A stretch of DNA of 64,000 nt from Nocardia sp. NBC_01730. GTDB taxonomy: Bacteria > Actinomycetota > Actinomycetes > Mycobacteriales > Mycobacteriaceae. The translations under genes were made by a program, and so were the position numbers. A model generated the notes under the pieces. The model had not been told where the DNA came from. It ran no database searches and saw only the letters and a program-made list of their open reading frames with translations. Shown piece after piece: positions 34,306 to 43,160 of the stretch. Numbering within the stretch: position 1 is the first letter of the stretch; every line of letters starts with the position of its first letter. The stretch covers positions 5,394,001 through 5,458,000 of the forward strand of contig NZ_CP109162.1 of the NCBI RefSeq assembly GCF_035920445.1. The letters are read 5' to 3'.

Positions 34306-35157
34306 TCAACTGAGCGCCGCGCGGAATACCTCTACCGCCGGGGTGGCGGGGCGGCCGAGCAGCTTCTGCAGGTCGCCGGACTGCACATCGAGAATGCCTC
34401 GGGAGATGCCGGTGTCGGCGTCGGCGAGCCCGTTGGCATAGGCGGCGGGCAGCCCCGCCCGCACGAGTCCTGCGGCATAATCCGCCTCCGGCAGGTTCTC
34501 GTAGCGCACCGGCTTGCCCGCTGCCTGCGAGATCACCTGTGCCAGTTCGGCATAGGTGAGCCGTTCGTCGCCACCGAGTTCATAAACCTGTCCCGCGTGA
34601 CCGTACGTGGTGAGCACCCTGGCGGCCGCCTCGGCGTAGTCGGCGCGCGCCGCGCCCGCCACCCGACCCTCGCCCGCGGCGCCGTGCAGCACGCCCGACT
34701 CCACCGCGTGCGCGAGGCCGCCGAGGTAATTCTCCCAGTACCAGCCGTTGCGCAGAATGGCGTGCGGCACAGTCGATTCGGCGAGCGCCGCCTCGGTCCC
34801 CTTGTGCTCCTGCGCGAGAATCAGCGGATTGTCGGTCGCGTTCGGAATGCTGGTGTAGGCGAACAGCTCGACGCCTGCACGTTCGGCGGCGCGAATGACG
34901 TTGGTGTGCTGGGCTACCCGCGCGCCGAATTCGTTGCCGGAGACCAGCAGCACCCGGTCGACGCCGTCGAGCGCCTTGTCCAGCGTCGCCACGTCGCCAT
35001 AGTCGGCCTGCCGGACATCGACGCCGCGCTCGGCCAGGTCGGCGACCTTCCGCGGATCGCGCACAATCGCGACGACCGACGTCGATCCCTCGCGCAACAG
35101 CGCCTCCACCACGAGTCGGCCCAGCTGTCCACTGGCCCCGGTTACCGCGACGGTCAT
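34306..35157 (-). CDS. NAD(P)H-binding NmrA/QorB-like oxidoreductase
   Basis: Rossmann-fold protein of 283 residues, atypical short-chain dehydrogenase class. The nucleotide motif MTVAVTGASGQLGRLVV opens the protein, and LILAQEHKGTEAAL, ILRNGWYWENYLG and YELGGDERLTYAELAQVIS follow, matching NmrA-type NAD(P)H:quinone reductases such as QorB. ATG 35157 has GGGAGGT six bases upstream; an ATG at 35193 would lie inside the promoter. The divergent HxlR-type regulator and this gene recall the corynebacterial QorR-quinone reductase pair. Probable role: reduction of quinones or other electrophiles under redox control. Confidence 0.88.
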   Translation of the reverse strand: MTVAVTGASGQLGRLVVEALLREGSTSVVAIVRDPRKVADLAERGVDVRQADYGDVATLDKALDGVDRVLLVSGNEFGARVAQHTNVIRAAERAGVELFAYTSIPNATDNPLILAQEHKGTEAALAESTVPHAILRNGWYWENYLGGLAHAVESGVLHGAAGEGRVAGAARADYAEAAARVLTTYGHAGQVYELGGDERLTYAELAQVISQAAGKPVRYENLPEADYAAGLVRAGLPAAYANGLADADTGISRGILDVQSGDLQKLLGRPATPAVEVFRAALS

Positions 35158-35191
35158 GACTACCTCCCAAGGTATGTACGGTTCTGCTAGC

Positions 35192-35213
35192 ACTAACTAT
35201 TAGTAAGTACTAA
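35192..35213. promoter_or_regulatory. Chained palindromes between the reductase and HxlR genes
   Basis: ACTAACTATTAGT (35192-35204, arms ACTAA/TTAGT) overlaps TTAGTAAGTACTAA (35200-35213, arms TTAGTA/TACTAA); the two share TTAGT. They lie 35 bases upstream of the reductase start and 44 upstream of the HxlR start, and are the likely binding sites of the HxlR protein. Confidence 0.65.
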
Positions 35214-35256
35214 GCATTTCTACACTACTTTGGTCGAGCTGGGTACTATCTGAATC

Positions 35257-35655
35257 ATGAGCACCCAGCGAACCGCGTCGGCGGACGCCGACGATCCCAC
35301 GCTGGAAGCCGACGTTTTCGCCAGGAACTGCACATCACGACCGGTTTTGCAGAATGTGGCCAGCCGCTGGGGCACGCTGGCGCTTGTCGCGCTCCGCGAG
35401 GGGCCGTATCGATTCAGCGCCCTGCGTAGACGAGTCGACGGCGTGAGCGAGCGCATGCTGTCACAGACCCTGCAGGCACTCGAGCGCGATGGCATGGTGC
35501 ACCGCGAGGTACACGAGACCATCCCTCCTCGCGTCGAGTACACCCTTACCAAGCTGGGGACCGAGGTCGCCGCGCACCTCGAAGCGCTCATCCGCTTGGT
35601 CGAAACGAACATGCCGCGCGTCTATGCGGCGCAGGCGGCCTATCACCGCGACTGA
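35257..35655 (+). CDS. HxlR-family redox regulator, QorR-like
   Basis: Winged helix-turn-helix protein of 132 residues. The HxlR pattern is complete: a cysteine near residue 25 in ARNCTSRPVLQNVASRWG, then RFSALRRRVDGVSERMLSQT and LERDGMVHREVHETIPPRVE with EYTLTKLG. The single N-terminal cysteine is at the position that senses oxidants in QorR and HypR-like members, so oxidation probably releases DNA. It is divergent from the quinone-reductase-like gene, with overlapping palindromes between. Induction of the reductase by diamide or quinone-type stress is the predicted behaviour. Confidence 0.9.
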   Translation: MSTQRTASADADDPTLEADVFARNCTSRPVLQNVASRWGTLALVALREGPYRFSALRRRVDGVSERMLSQTLQALERDGMVHREVHETIPPRVEYTLTKLGTEVAAHLEALIRLVETNMPRVYAAQAAYHRD

Positions 35656-35708
35656 GCGGACCGCTGCTCGTGCGGGAAGAGACCGGCAGCACCGGCGGTT
35701 ACACGGGC

Positions 35709-36125
35709 ATGGAACTCGCCGCCGCAGTCGATTTCGCCCGCGACCACCGCAGGTCCGTGCTCACCACGATCCGCCGCAACGGACGCCCGCAACTGTCCAA
35801 CGTGCTGCATATCGTCGGCGACGACGGCCGCATTCGCATCTCCATCACCGCCAACCGGGCGAAGTACCACAACCTGGTCCGCGACCCGTGGGCCGCGATT
35901 CACGTCACGCGTGACGACTTCTTCGCCTACGCGGTCCTCGAAGGCACCGCGGAAGTCACGCCCGTCGCCGCCTCCCCCGATGACACCACGGTCGACGCGC
36001 TCGTCGACTACTACCGCACCGCCTCCGGCGAACACCCGAACTGGTCCGAATACCGCACCGCGATGGTCGATGACCGCCGCGCCCTGGTCCTTTTCACCCC
36101 TACCCACGCCTACGGCATGCTCTGA
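35709..36125 (+). CDS. PPOX-class F420-dependent oxidoreductase
   Basis: Split-barrel flavin/F420-binding protein of 138 residues. Pattern: AVDFARDHRRSVLTTIRRNG and RPQLSNVLHIV at the N-terminus, RISITANRAKYHNLVRDP, and VEGTAEVT-like VLEGTAEVTPVAAS in the centre, ending in a conserved FTPTHAYG. This is typical of the actinobacterial F420-dependent PPOX group (TIGR03618 type). ATG 35709 matches the usual N-terminus; a GTG at 35670 would add 13 residues and has no better site. It begins 53 bases after the HxlR gene and could share its transcript. Substrate unknown. Confidence 0.85.
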   Translation: MELAAAVDFARDHRRSVLTTIRRNGRPQLSNVLHIVGDDGRIRISITANRAKYHNLVRDPWAAIHVTRDDFFAYAVLEGTAEVTPVAASPDDTTVDALVDYYRTASGEHPNWSEYRTAMVDDRRALVLFTPTHAYGML

Positions 36126-36155
36126 GCCGCCGGGGAGCCCGACGTCGCAGCAAAC

Positions 36156-36173
36156 CGCCGGGTGAGCCCGGCG
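36156..36173. terminator. Hairpin terminator between convergent genes
   Basis: CGCCGGG-TGAG-CCCGGCG forms a perfect 7-bp stem with a tetraloop, between the PPOX stop (36125) and the convergent deacetylase stop (36180). No T-tract. Confidence 0.5.
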
Positions 36174-36179
36174 CGCAGC

Positions 36180-36881
36180 TCAGCGGGACATCAAGTCGGA
36201 GACCGTGACGAAACGGTATCCCGCGGAGCGTAATTCGGCGATGATACGCGGGATGGCAGCCAGCGCGGCGGTGCTTCCGTGCATGACGTGCAGCAAGATG
36301 ATCGAGCCGGGCCGCACTTTGTCGAGCGTCCCGGCGACAACGCCGTCCGCGGTGGCGTCCTTGCCGGAATCGGGTTCGACGTCCCACATCACCGTGACGC
36401 GGTCGTGCTCGCCGAGGTAGTGCGGCAGCATCACGAGCTTCTTGCCGTAGGGCGGGCGGAAGGTGATCGGGCCGACGTAACCGGTTTTCATGATCTCGGC
36501 GTCGGTGCGCTCCACTTCGTCACGGACGGTGCCGGGGGTGACGAAGACCATCCGCCGATGCGAATAGGTGTGGTTGCCGATCTCATGGCCAGCCGCGGCG
36601 ATAGCCTGCCCGTACTCGGGATGCGCCGCGAGATCGCGGCCGTTCAGGTAGAACGTGGCAGAAACCTGGGCATCGGCGAGGACTTTCAACACCTCGGGGG
36701 CCCGGTCCGTCGGCCCGTCGTCCAAGGTCAGCGCGACAACCTTCTCGTCGGTGTGCACCCGGCTCACCACGTGACCGCCCAGCTGGAACGTGCGGGCGTT
36801 CATCAGGTAGTAGGTGCCCACCCCGAGCAGCATCACGACGACGAGCACCGGCACACTTCCGAACAGCAATCTGCGAAGCAT
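36180..36881 (-). CDS. Membrane-anchored polysaccharide deacetylase (NodB family)
   Basis: Carbohydrate esterase 4 protein of 233 residues. An uncleaved N-terminal anchor (LLFGSVPVLVVVMLLGVGTY) exports the domain across the membrane. The NodB domain has LTLDDGPTDRAPEV (catalytic DD), HEIGNHTYSHRRM (metal His pair H-x3-H), TFRPPYGKK and a C-terminal SIILLHVMHGS with the conserved His. ATG 36881 is preferred to the 36902 start because it directly precedes the anchor. Likely function: removal of acetyl groups from peptidoglycan or another surface glycan. Upstream lies a small exported hypothetical gene in the same direction. Confidence 0.9.
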   Translation of the reverse strand: MLRRLLFGSVPVLVVVMLLGVGTYYLMNARTFQLGGHVVSRVHTDEKVVALTLDDGPTDRAPEVLKVLADAQVSATFYLNGRDLAAHPEYGQAIAAAGHEIGNHTYSHRRMVFVTPGTVRDEVERTDAEIMKTGYVGPITFRPPYGKKLVMLPHYLGEHDRVTVMWDVEPDSGKDATADGVVAGTLDKVRPGSIILLHVMHGSTAALAAIPRIIAELRSAGYRFVTVSDLMSR

Positions 36882-37001
36882 GCTCGCTGTATAGCAGACC
36901 ACCGGCGCCGACGCCGACTTCCGAAGTCCCTATCGGCGCGGAAACCCTTGCCAGAGAAGCCAAGATGCTCGCCGCTCGAGAGACCGCACGGACGGTCTCG
37001 C

Positions 37002-37400
37002 TCAGCGTCCGCCGAGGACTGCCTTCGCGGGAACGAACAACTCGTGGCCCGAATCGAATCGGATGTGCACGCCTTCCAGCCGCCAGTCCACCTCCCGCAG
37101 GACTGGACGCTCGACGTTGGTGATGGCGATCTCGACGAAATGTCCGTAGATCAGATCGGGGAACCGGCCGGTGTACACCTCGTAGGTCTGGGGACGGCCG
37201 AGCAGCCAGCTGCGTTTCCGCACTATGCCCACGTAATGGGTCGCCGTGTCCTCGGGATACTCGACGTGCTCCGGCTGCGTCATGCGCTGCACCGCTTCGA
37301 ACCGGTGGAGGCTGGTGTCGGCGAGGACGATCGCCAGCGTGGCACAAACGCCGAGCACGGCGCCGAGCAGCAACCGCGCGAACGGCCCGGCCCGGGGCAT
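37002..37400 (-). CDS. Hypothetical membrane-anchored or secreted protein
   Basis: A 132-residue protein that I do not recognise. The N-terminus (MPRAGPFARLLLGAVLGVCA) is a signal peptide or anchor. The remainder is a soluble beta-rich domain, with VEYPEDTATHYVGIVRKRSW, GRPQTYEVYTGRFPDLIYG and GVHIRFDSGHELFVPAKAVL. Clean codon use and the coherent fold argue that it is real. It lies between lpd and the deacetylase, all on the minus strand, with gaps of 40 and 120 bases. Small actinobacterial exported proteins of this layout are common and uncharacterised. Confidence 0.72.
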   Translation of the reverse strand: MPRAGPFARLLLGAVLGVCATLAIVLADTSLHRFEAVQRMTQPEHVEYPEDTATHYVGIVRKRSWLLGRPQTYEVYTGRFPDLIYGHFVEIAITNVERPVLREVDWRLEGVHIRFDSGHELFVPAKAVLGGR

Positions 37401-37440
37401 GACCGCCCGGGCCGGGTTGTTCGAGGACGAGACACGCGGA

Positions 37441-38841
37441 TCAGAAGTTGATCATGTGCCCAGCCAGGCCGTGGAAGGCTTCCTGCAGGGCCTCGCTGAG
37501 GGTCGGGTGGGTGTGCACGTTGCGGGTCAGCTCGTTGACCGTCAGGTCCCACTTCTGCGCCAGCGTGAGCTCGGGCAGCAGCTCCGAGACATCCGGTCCG
37601 ATGAGGTGCCCGCCGAGCAGCTCGCCGTACTCGGCGTCCGCGACGAGTTTGACGAAACCGGTCGGGTCGCCGAGGCCGTGCGCCTTGCCGTTGGCGGTGA
37701 ACGGGAAAGTCGCGACCTTCACGTCGTAGCCCTCGTCACGTGCCTGCTGCTCGGTCAAACCGAAGCTGGCGACCTGTGGCTGGCAGAAGGTGGCGCGCGG
37801 CATCATCCGGTAGTCACCGAGGGTGACGGTCTCCGCGCCGGCGATGGTCTCGGCAGCGACCACACCCTGCGCCTCCGCGACGTGCGCGAGCTGGAGCTTC
37901 GCGGTGACGTCACCGATGGCGTAGATGTGCGGCACGTTGGTGCGCATGTAGTCGTCGATGACGATGGCGCCACGCTCGAGTTGCACACCGGTGGTTTCGA
38001 GGCCGTAGCCCTCGACCCGCGGCGCGAAGCCGACGGCCTGCAGCACCTTGTCGACGGTGACGGTCTCGATCGAGCCGGTCTTGTTGTCCTTGATCGAGAC
38101 GGTCACCTTGGCGCCGTCGTCGTCGATGGACTGCACGGCGGCACCGGTGGTGATGGTGATGCCGAGCTTCTTGTACTGCTTGGTGATCTCCTTGGAGACG
38201 TCCACGTCCTCGTTCGGCAGGGCGCGGTCGAGGAACTCGACGATGCGCACGTCCACGCCGTAGTTCTTCAGGACGTAGCCGAACTCCATGCCGATCGCGC
38301 CTGCGCCGACGATGAGAATCGAGCCGGGCAGGTCGCGGGTGAGGATCTGCTCCTCGTAGGTGACCACGTTCGCGCTCAGCTGGGTGCCGGGCAGCAGCTT
38401 GGTGACGGTGCCCGCCGCGATGATCACGTTGTCGAACGTGAGCGTCTCGGTGCCGCCCTTGCTGAGCTCGACCGATAGCGAATTGGGGCCGGTGAAGGTG
38501 CCCTTGCCGTCGAACTCGTCGATCTTGTTCTTCTTCATCAGGAAGTGGACGCCCTTGACCCGGCCGTCCGCGACCTTACGGCTGCGGTCGAATGCGACGC
38601 CGAAGTCGAAGTTCACCTCGCCGGAGATGCCGAAGGTCTTCGCTTCCTTGGTGAAGATGTGTGCCAGTTCCGCATTCCGGAGCAGCGCCTTGGACGGGAT
38701 GCAGCCGACATTGAGGCACACCCCACCCCAATACTTCTGCTCGACGATCGCAGTACGCAGGCCTAACTGTGCCGCACGGATGGCGGCGACGTAACCGCCT
38801 GGGCCGGCACCGAGAACGACAACGTCGTAATGGGAAGTCAC
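37441..38841 (-). CDS. lpd: Dihydrolipoamide dehydrogenase
   Basis: FAD-dependent E3 subunit, 466 residues, shared by the pyruvate, 2-oxoglutarate and branched-chain dehydrogenase complexes and, in mycobacteria, by the AhpC-AhpD antioxidant system. The FAD motif [15 protein letters not shown] is at the start, the redox disulfide is [10 protein letters not shown] (about 42-51), the NAD motif is [16 protein letters not shown] near 175, and the interface His-Glu pair is in HTHPTLSE near the C-terminus. GTG 38841 is close to TAGGCT with only a weak ribosome site, suggesting a leaderless transcript. In M. tuberculosis lpdC (Rv0462) lies three genes from ramB; here they are 20 kb apart. Confidence 0.95.
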   Translation of the reverse strand: MTSHYDVVVLGAGPGGYVAAIRAAQLGLRTAIVEQKYWGGVCLNVGCIPSKALLRNAELAHIFTKEAKTFGISGEVNFDFGVAFDRSRKVADGRVKGVHFLMKKNKIDEFDGKGTFTGPNSLSVELSKGGTETLTFDNVIIAAGTVTKLLPGTQLSANVVTYEEQILTRDLPGSILIVGAGAIGMEFGYVLKNYGVDVRIVEFLDRALPNEDVDVSKEITKQYKKLGITITTGAAVQSIDDDGAKVTVSIKDNKTGSIETVTVDKVLQAVGFAPRVEGYGLETTGVQLERGAIVIDDYMRTNVPHIYAIGDVTAKLQLAHVAEAQGVVAAETIAGAETVTLGDYRMMPRATFCQPQVASFGLTEQQARDEGYDVKVATFPFTANGKAHGLGDPTGFVKLVADAEYGELLGGHLIGPDVSELLPELTLAQKWDLTVNELTRNVHTHPTLSEALQEAFHGLAGHMINF

Positions 38842-38851
38842 GACTCCGAGC

Positions 38852-39136
38852 CTAACTCCGCCGGGTGAAGTTCACCCACTGGTCCCCCGCAACAATGAGG
38901 CCTGCGCCACACCTGACCGAAACCTTCCCACCGGAGAGACCAAAAGGGTAGACCTGGGCGGTTTCCGTGGTGTATGCGCAGTCCGGTCGCCGCACCCCGT
39001 CCGGCGCCTCCGGAACGCCGCTGGATTCGCTGGACGGACCGCCTCCCCGAGGTGGCCTCGGCACAACGTGGGTGTCGCTGTCGAAACCGAACTCCCGCAG
39101 GCCAGGGATATCGGGCTTGACCACCTGGCTGCCCAA
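38852..39136 (-). CDS. Doubtful small protein upstream of lpd
   Basis: A 94-codon frame on the same strand as lpd, ending 10 bases before the lpd start. The C-terminal part is coherent ([20 protein letters not shown], then [16 protein letters not shown]) and could be a small beta-rich domain. The N-terminal ~20 codons lie opposite the oxidoreductase remnant and look like shadow sequence. No signal peptide and no ribosome binding site are clear for TTG 39136. It may be a real but shortened gene, or decayed sequence. Confidence 0.35.
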   Translation of the reverse strand: MGSQVVKPDIPGLREFGFDSDTHVVPRPPRGGGPSSESSGVPEAPDGVRRPDCAYTTETAQVYPFGLSGGKVSVRCGAGLIVAGDQWVNFTRRS

Positions 39137-39259
39137 CGCGCGGACGGCACCCTGCGCACCAACGAGACCGTCTACGACGGACTCGAGCAGGCTCCCGCCG
39201 CGTTCCTCGGTGTGCTGCCGGGCGCCGACACCGGCAAGATGCCGGTTCGGCTGGGATAA
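39122..39259 (+). pseudogene. C-terminal remnant of a zinc-type NADP-dependent oxidoreductase
   Basis: The plus-strand frame ending at TAA 39257-39259 reads [20 protein letters not shown] then LEQAPAAFLGVLPGADTGKM and PVRLG. This is the C-terminal helix and strand of the MDR superfamily (CurA-like NADP-dependent reductases), where the usual text is DGLENAPAAFLGLLRGENTGK. Nothing upstream in this frame encodes the Rossmann or catalytic domains, so only about 45 residues remain. It ends 6 bases from the convergent dipeptidase gene, whose arrival may have replaced the rest. Confidence 0.7.
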
Positions 39260-39265
39260 CCCCGG

Positions 39266-40237
39266 TCAAGCTCGCCAGACCTGCCCGGCGATCCGTGCGA
39301 AGTTGCCGCCGAACACCGCCGCCCGGTCCGCCTCGCTGAACCCGCGTCCGGCCAGCGCCGCGTCCAGACCGGGCACCTCGCCGGCGCCGAGCAGGTCCTC
39401 CGGCGGAACCCATTGCAGCGGACCCCATGCGGTGTACATCGCCGAGAAGGCGTCCGGATTCTGCCTCAGCTCGGCATTGAAGTCCTCGCCATCGAACGAA
39501 TAGTCCGACCCGACCCCGATGTGCTCGATCCCGACCAGCCCGGCACCGTACTCGACCTGTGCCGCCATCGCCTCCACCCGCTCGGCCCGCTCGTCGACCG
39601 CGTTGTGTCCCAGGAAGATCCCTACCCCGTTGATCCCGATCACGCCGCCGGTCGCGGCACACGCGCGGGCCTGCTCGTCGGTGATGTTGCGCGGATGATC
39701 CCACAGCGCGGCGAAATTCGAGTGGCTGTAGATCATCGGCGCCGCGCTCAGCTCGGACAGTTCCAGGCCGGTGCGCCGCGAGCAGTGCGACCCGTCGGCG
39801 AACATCCCGACCTCGTTGAGCTTGCGCACCAGATCGCGCCCATAGGCGGTGAGCCCGGTGTCGTCGGCGTCCAGGCAGCCGCAACCAGCGGCGTTGGCAT
39901 AGTTGTAGGTGGGAAGCAGCGAGCGAACGCCGAGCTCGTAGAACCGCTCGACATTGTCCAGAACTCCGCCGAGCGGTCCGGAGTCCTCCAGGTCGAACGC
40001 CAGCGCGATGGTCTCGCCGCCGATGTCGTCGACACCGCGTACCAGCCGAAACCGTCCGTCCGCCTGCGCATCCCGGCGAAACCGGTGCAGCAGAGCCAGC
40101 GAGTCGGCGGTCGACTGGCGGGAGTATCCGACGTTCACCGACAGATATGACCCGGCCGGATACCGCGCGAGGTCGGAGATCCGTGCCGTTGGCGACAGCG
40201 GCAGACAGCAGTGCTGCTCCCAGAGAAACGGTGGCAA
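39266..40237 (-). CDS. Membrane (renal-type) dipeptidase, peptidase family M19
   Basis: Zinc dipeptidase of 323 residues. It begins LPPFLWEQHCCLPLSP; the usual D-x-H-x-D opening is replaced by EQHCCLPL, as in a bacterial subgroup. Further family marks: TIALAFDLEDSGPLGG with the bridging Glu, NEVGMFADGSHCSRRTGLEL, APMIYSHSNFAALWDHPRNI (metal His and Arg) and HIGVGSDYSFDG (Asp). The start is TTG 40237, with AGGAGG seven bases upstream; an upstream start would add a proline-rich shadow sequence. No signal peptide is present, so it is probably cytosolic. It hydrolyses dipeptides, including those with a D-residue in related enzymes. Confidence 0.85.
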   Translation of the reverse strand: MPPFLWEQHCCLPLSPTARISDLARYPAGSYLSVNVGYSRQSTADSLALLHRFRRDAQADGRFRLVRGVDDIGGETIALAFDLEDSGPLGGVLDNVERFYELGVRSLLPTYNYANAAGCGCLDADDTGLTAYGRDLVRKLNEVGMFADGSHCSRRTGLELSELSAAPMIYSHSNFAALWDHPRNITDEQARACAATGGVIGINGVGIFLGHNAVDERAERVEAMAAQVEYGAGLVGIEHIGVGSDYSFDGEDFNAELRQNPDAFSAMYTAWGPLQWVPPEDLLGAGEVPGLDAALAGRGFSEADRAAVFGGNFARIAGQVWRA

Positions 40238-40455
40238 CCTCGAACCTCCTGGTCGGATCGGCCTCGAAGCAGCGATCCTACTGGCCGCGGGCACCATGCG
40301 GCAGCACCCAGCAAATATCGAATCGCCACGCTGACGACGGCGGGCGATCGGCCAACGTCACCAACGCATTTCGGCATTTCGCGACTCGTAACGGGGGGTC
40401 CGCGACAACCGATTCACCAATACGTCATTCCCTTCGTCCCGAAGGCGGTGCGACC

Positions 40456-40998
40456 ATGCGTCGCTTGGTTCTCCTGTTCATCTCCCTCGTGACATTCGTC
40501 GGCCTCTGGATCGCTCCCGTACCGGCGGCCGCTGCCCCGGACTGCGGATCGGCGTGGGGTTCGCTCGACAAGGCGAGTCCCGACCAATCGCTCGCGCCGA
40601 TCACCGGTGTGCGGTCCGGTCGGCACGAATGCTTCGATCGACTGGTGTTCGACATTGCCGGATCGGCGACCGGGTATCACGTCGGCTATGTCGATCAGGT
40701 CGTCATCGACGGCTCCGGTGCGGTCGTCCCGCTGCGCGGCGGGGCGTGGCTCAACATCGTCGTCTACGCCCCCGCCCACGACGATGCGGGCAACGCCACC
40801 TACCGGCCCGAGAACCGGGCCGAGCTGGCCGACGTCGGTGAATACCAGACCTTCCGCCAGGTGGCCTGGGCCGGATCGTTCGAGGGGCAGACCACGGTCG
40901 GACTCGGCGTGCGCGCTCGGTTGCCGTTTCAGGTGCACAGGCTGGACGGAACGGGCAGCGGATCACACGTCGTGGTCGACGTAGCGCACTCCTGGTGA
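40456..40998 (+). CDS. Secreted AMIN-like domain protein
   Basis: Exported protein of 180 residues. The signal peptide (MRRLVLLFISLVTFVGLWIA) ends at an AAAAP site. The mature part has CGSAWGSLDKASPDQS near the start, the conserved HECFDRLVFDIAGSATGYHV, and a C-terminal RLDGTGSGSHVVVDVAHSW. This is the actinobacterial AMIN-like family, common in Nocardia and Mycobacterium, with two cysteines that may form a disulfide. ATG 40456 has AAGGCGG about eight bases upstream. A role in the cell envelope is likely but undefined. It ends 33 bases before the peptidase gene. Confidence 0.85.
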   Translation: MRRLVLLFISLVTFVGLWIAPVPAAAAPDCGSAWGSLDKASPDQSLAPITGVRSGRHECFDRLVFDIAGSATGYHVGYVDQVVIDGSGAVVPLRGGAWLNIVVYAPAHDDAGNATYRPENRAELADVGEYQTFRQVAWAGSFEGQTTVGLGVRARLPFQVHRLDGTGSGSHVVVDVAHSW

Positions 40999-41031
40999 CG
41001 CCGGGTTGTGCCGCTCGGCAACAATGTGGGC

Positions 41032-43089
41032 ATGAGCGGTGTTGAGCAGAATGTGACTGACCCCTATCTCTGGCTCGAAGAAGTGACCGACGAGCGCGCC
41101 CTGGACTGGGCCCGCGCGCACAACGCCGTCGTGGTCGAGCGTTTCGCCGAGTCGGAACGGTTCCGCGGGCTCGAGCGCCGCATCCTCGACATGCTCGACA
41201 CGGACACCAAGATCGCCTATCCAGGGCGGCGCGGACGCTGGCTCTACAACTTCTGGCGCGACGCCGAGCACCCGCGCGGCCTCTGGCGGCGCACCACGTT
41301 CGCCGAGTACGGGAAGGCCGACCCGGACTGGGACGTGCTGATCGATCTGGACGCGCTGGCCACCGCCGAGAACGAGAACTGGGTGTGGGGCGGGCCCGCG
41401 GTGCTGCGTCCGGAACAGTCCCGCGCTCTGATCAGCCTGTCCCGTGGCGGTGCGGACGCCAAGGTGGTGCGCGAGTTCGATATCGAGCGCATGGCGTTCG
41501 TCGATCCCGCCGACGGGGGGTACTTCCTGCCGGAGGCGAAGTCGGAGATTCACTGGATCGACATCGATTCGGTGTACGTCGGCACCGATTTCGGTCCCGG
41601 CTCGCTGACCGATTCGGGGTATCCGCGCATCGCGAAACGGTGGCGGCGCGGCACCGAATTAGCCGACGCGAAAACGGTTTTCGAGGGCGAAGCCGGTGAT
41701 GTCGCGGTGTCGGCCGGGTATGACCGGACACCGGGCTACGAACGGCACTTCGTCGGCCGCGCCACCGACTTCTTCAACGAAGAGGTCTACCTGCTCGAGG
41801 ACGACGGCACGCTGCGCCATCTCGACATCCCCACCGACGCGAGCGAATCCTGGTACAAGGACTGGCTGCTGATCCGGCTGAAGTCGCCGTGGGAGGTGGG
41901 GGGCGCCGGCTATCCCGCCGGTGCGCTGCTGGCCATCGACTTCGAGAAGTTCCTCGCCGGCGCACGGGAATTCGAGGTGATCTTCACTCCCGACACGCAC
42001 ACCTCGCTGCACGGCTACGGCTGGACCGAGAACCACCTGCTGCTGATCACGCTCGAAGACGTGCAGACCAAGCTCTACGTGCTGACCCCGGGCGCCGACG
42101 GCTGGCGGCGGGAGCCGCTGGCCGACACCCCGCCGATGGCGACCACCAGCGTGCTGAACCTCGACCCGCTGGAGGGCGGCGACGAATTCATGCTGACCAC
42201 CAGCGGGTTCACCACGCCCGCCACGCTACTGGCCAGCGCTGTCGGCGGGCACACCGAGCAGCTCAAGCAGGAGCCGGGCTTCTTCGACGCCGACGGTGTC
42301 GAGACCGAGCAGTTCTTTGCCGAGTCCGACGACGGAACCATGGTGCCGTACTTCGTGCTCCGTCATCGCGACCACGAGGGCGCGCCCGGCCCGACGGTGA
42401 TGTCCGGCTACGGCGGCTTCGAGGTGTCGCGCACCCCCGGTTACAGCGGCGCGTCCGGCATGGGCTGGCTGGAGCGCGGCGGCACCTGGGTGATGACCAA
42501 TATCCGCGGCGGCGGCGAGTACGGGCCGCAGTGGCACACCTCGGTGCAGAAGGCCAGCCGGCACAAGGTGTACGAGGACTTCTCCTCGATCGCGAAAGAC
42601 CTCGTCACACGCGGCATCACCACCCCGGAACAGCTCGGCGCGGTGGGCGGCAGCAACGGCGGATTGCTGATGGGCGTAATGCTCACCCGCTACCCCGAGT
42701 TGTTCGGCGCGATCGTCTGCCAGGTGCCGTTGCTCGATATGAAGCGCTACCATCTGCTGCTCGCGGGCGCCTCGTGGATGGCCGAGTACGGCGACCCGGA
42801 GAAGCCGGAGGAGTGGGAGTACATCGGCAAGTACTCGCCGTACCAGAATGCGCGCGCCGACCTCGCCTACCCTCCGATTCTGCTCACCACCTCGACCAGG
42901 GACGACCGCGTGCACCCCGGTCACGCCCGCAAGATGGCCGCGCTGCTGGAGGAGCAGGGCCATGAGTTCTGGTACCACGAGAACATCGAGGGCGGCCACG
43001 GCGGCGCCGCGGACAACAAACAGTCCGCCTTCCAAGCCGCGCTGATCTACGAGTTCTTCACCCAGATGCTGATCGAACGACGCGGGTAA
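41032..43089 (+). CDS. Prolyl oligopeptidase family serine peptidase (S9A)
   Basis: A 685-residue peptidase with an N-terminal beta-propeller and a C-terminal alpha/beta-hydrolase domain. It opens DPYLWLEEVTDERALDWARA, the S9A hallmark. The catalytic triad is Ser in GGSNGGLLMG (about 541), Asp in TSTRDDRVHPGHA (about 624) and His in GGHGGAAD (about 655). There is no signal peptide, so it is cytosolic and acts on short peptides after proline. ATG 41032 lacks a ribosome site and follows AACAAT by nine bases, suggesting a leaderless mRNA. M. tuberculosis Rv0457c is the likely counterpart by type and neighbourhood. Confidence 0.93.
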   Translation: MSGVEQNVTDPYLWLEEVTDERALDWARAHNAVVVERFAESERFRGLERRILDMLDTDTKIAYPGRRGRWLYNFWRDAEHPRGLWRRTTFAEYGKADPDWDVLIDLDALATAENENWVWGGPAVLRPEQSRALISLSRGGADAKVVREFDIERMAFVDPADGGYFLPEAKSEIHWIDIDSVYVGTDFGPGSLTDSGYPRIAKRWRRGTELADAKTVFEGEAGDVAVSAGYDRTPGYERHFVGRATDFFNEEVYLLEDDGTLRHLDIPTDASESWYKDWLLIRLKSPWEVGGAGYPAGALLAIDFEKFLAGAREFEVIFTPDTHTSLHGYGWTENHLLLITLEDVQTKLYVLTPGADGWRREPLADTPPMATTSVLNLDPLEGGDEFMLTTSGFTTPATLLASAVGGHTEQLKQEPGFFDADGVETEQFFAESDDGTMVPYFVLRHRDHEGAPGPTVMSGYGGFEVSRTPGYSGASGMGWLERGGTWVMTNIRGGGEYGPQWHTSVQKASRHKVYEDFSSIAKDLVTRGITTPEQLGAVGGSNGGLLMGVMLTRYPELFGAIVCQVPLLDMKRYHLLLAGASWMAEYGDPEKPEEWEYIGKYSPYQNARADLAYPPILLTTSTRDDRVHPGHARKMAALLEEQGHEFWYHENIEGGHGGAADNKQSAFQAALIYEFFTQMLIERRG

Positions 43090-43160
43090 CCGTCCGGCCG
43101 GAAACCCCGCGGTGATCTCCCGATGCAGGTGCTGCCGTTGTTCATTCGACACGGCGTCAG

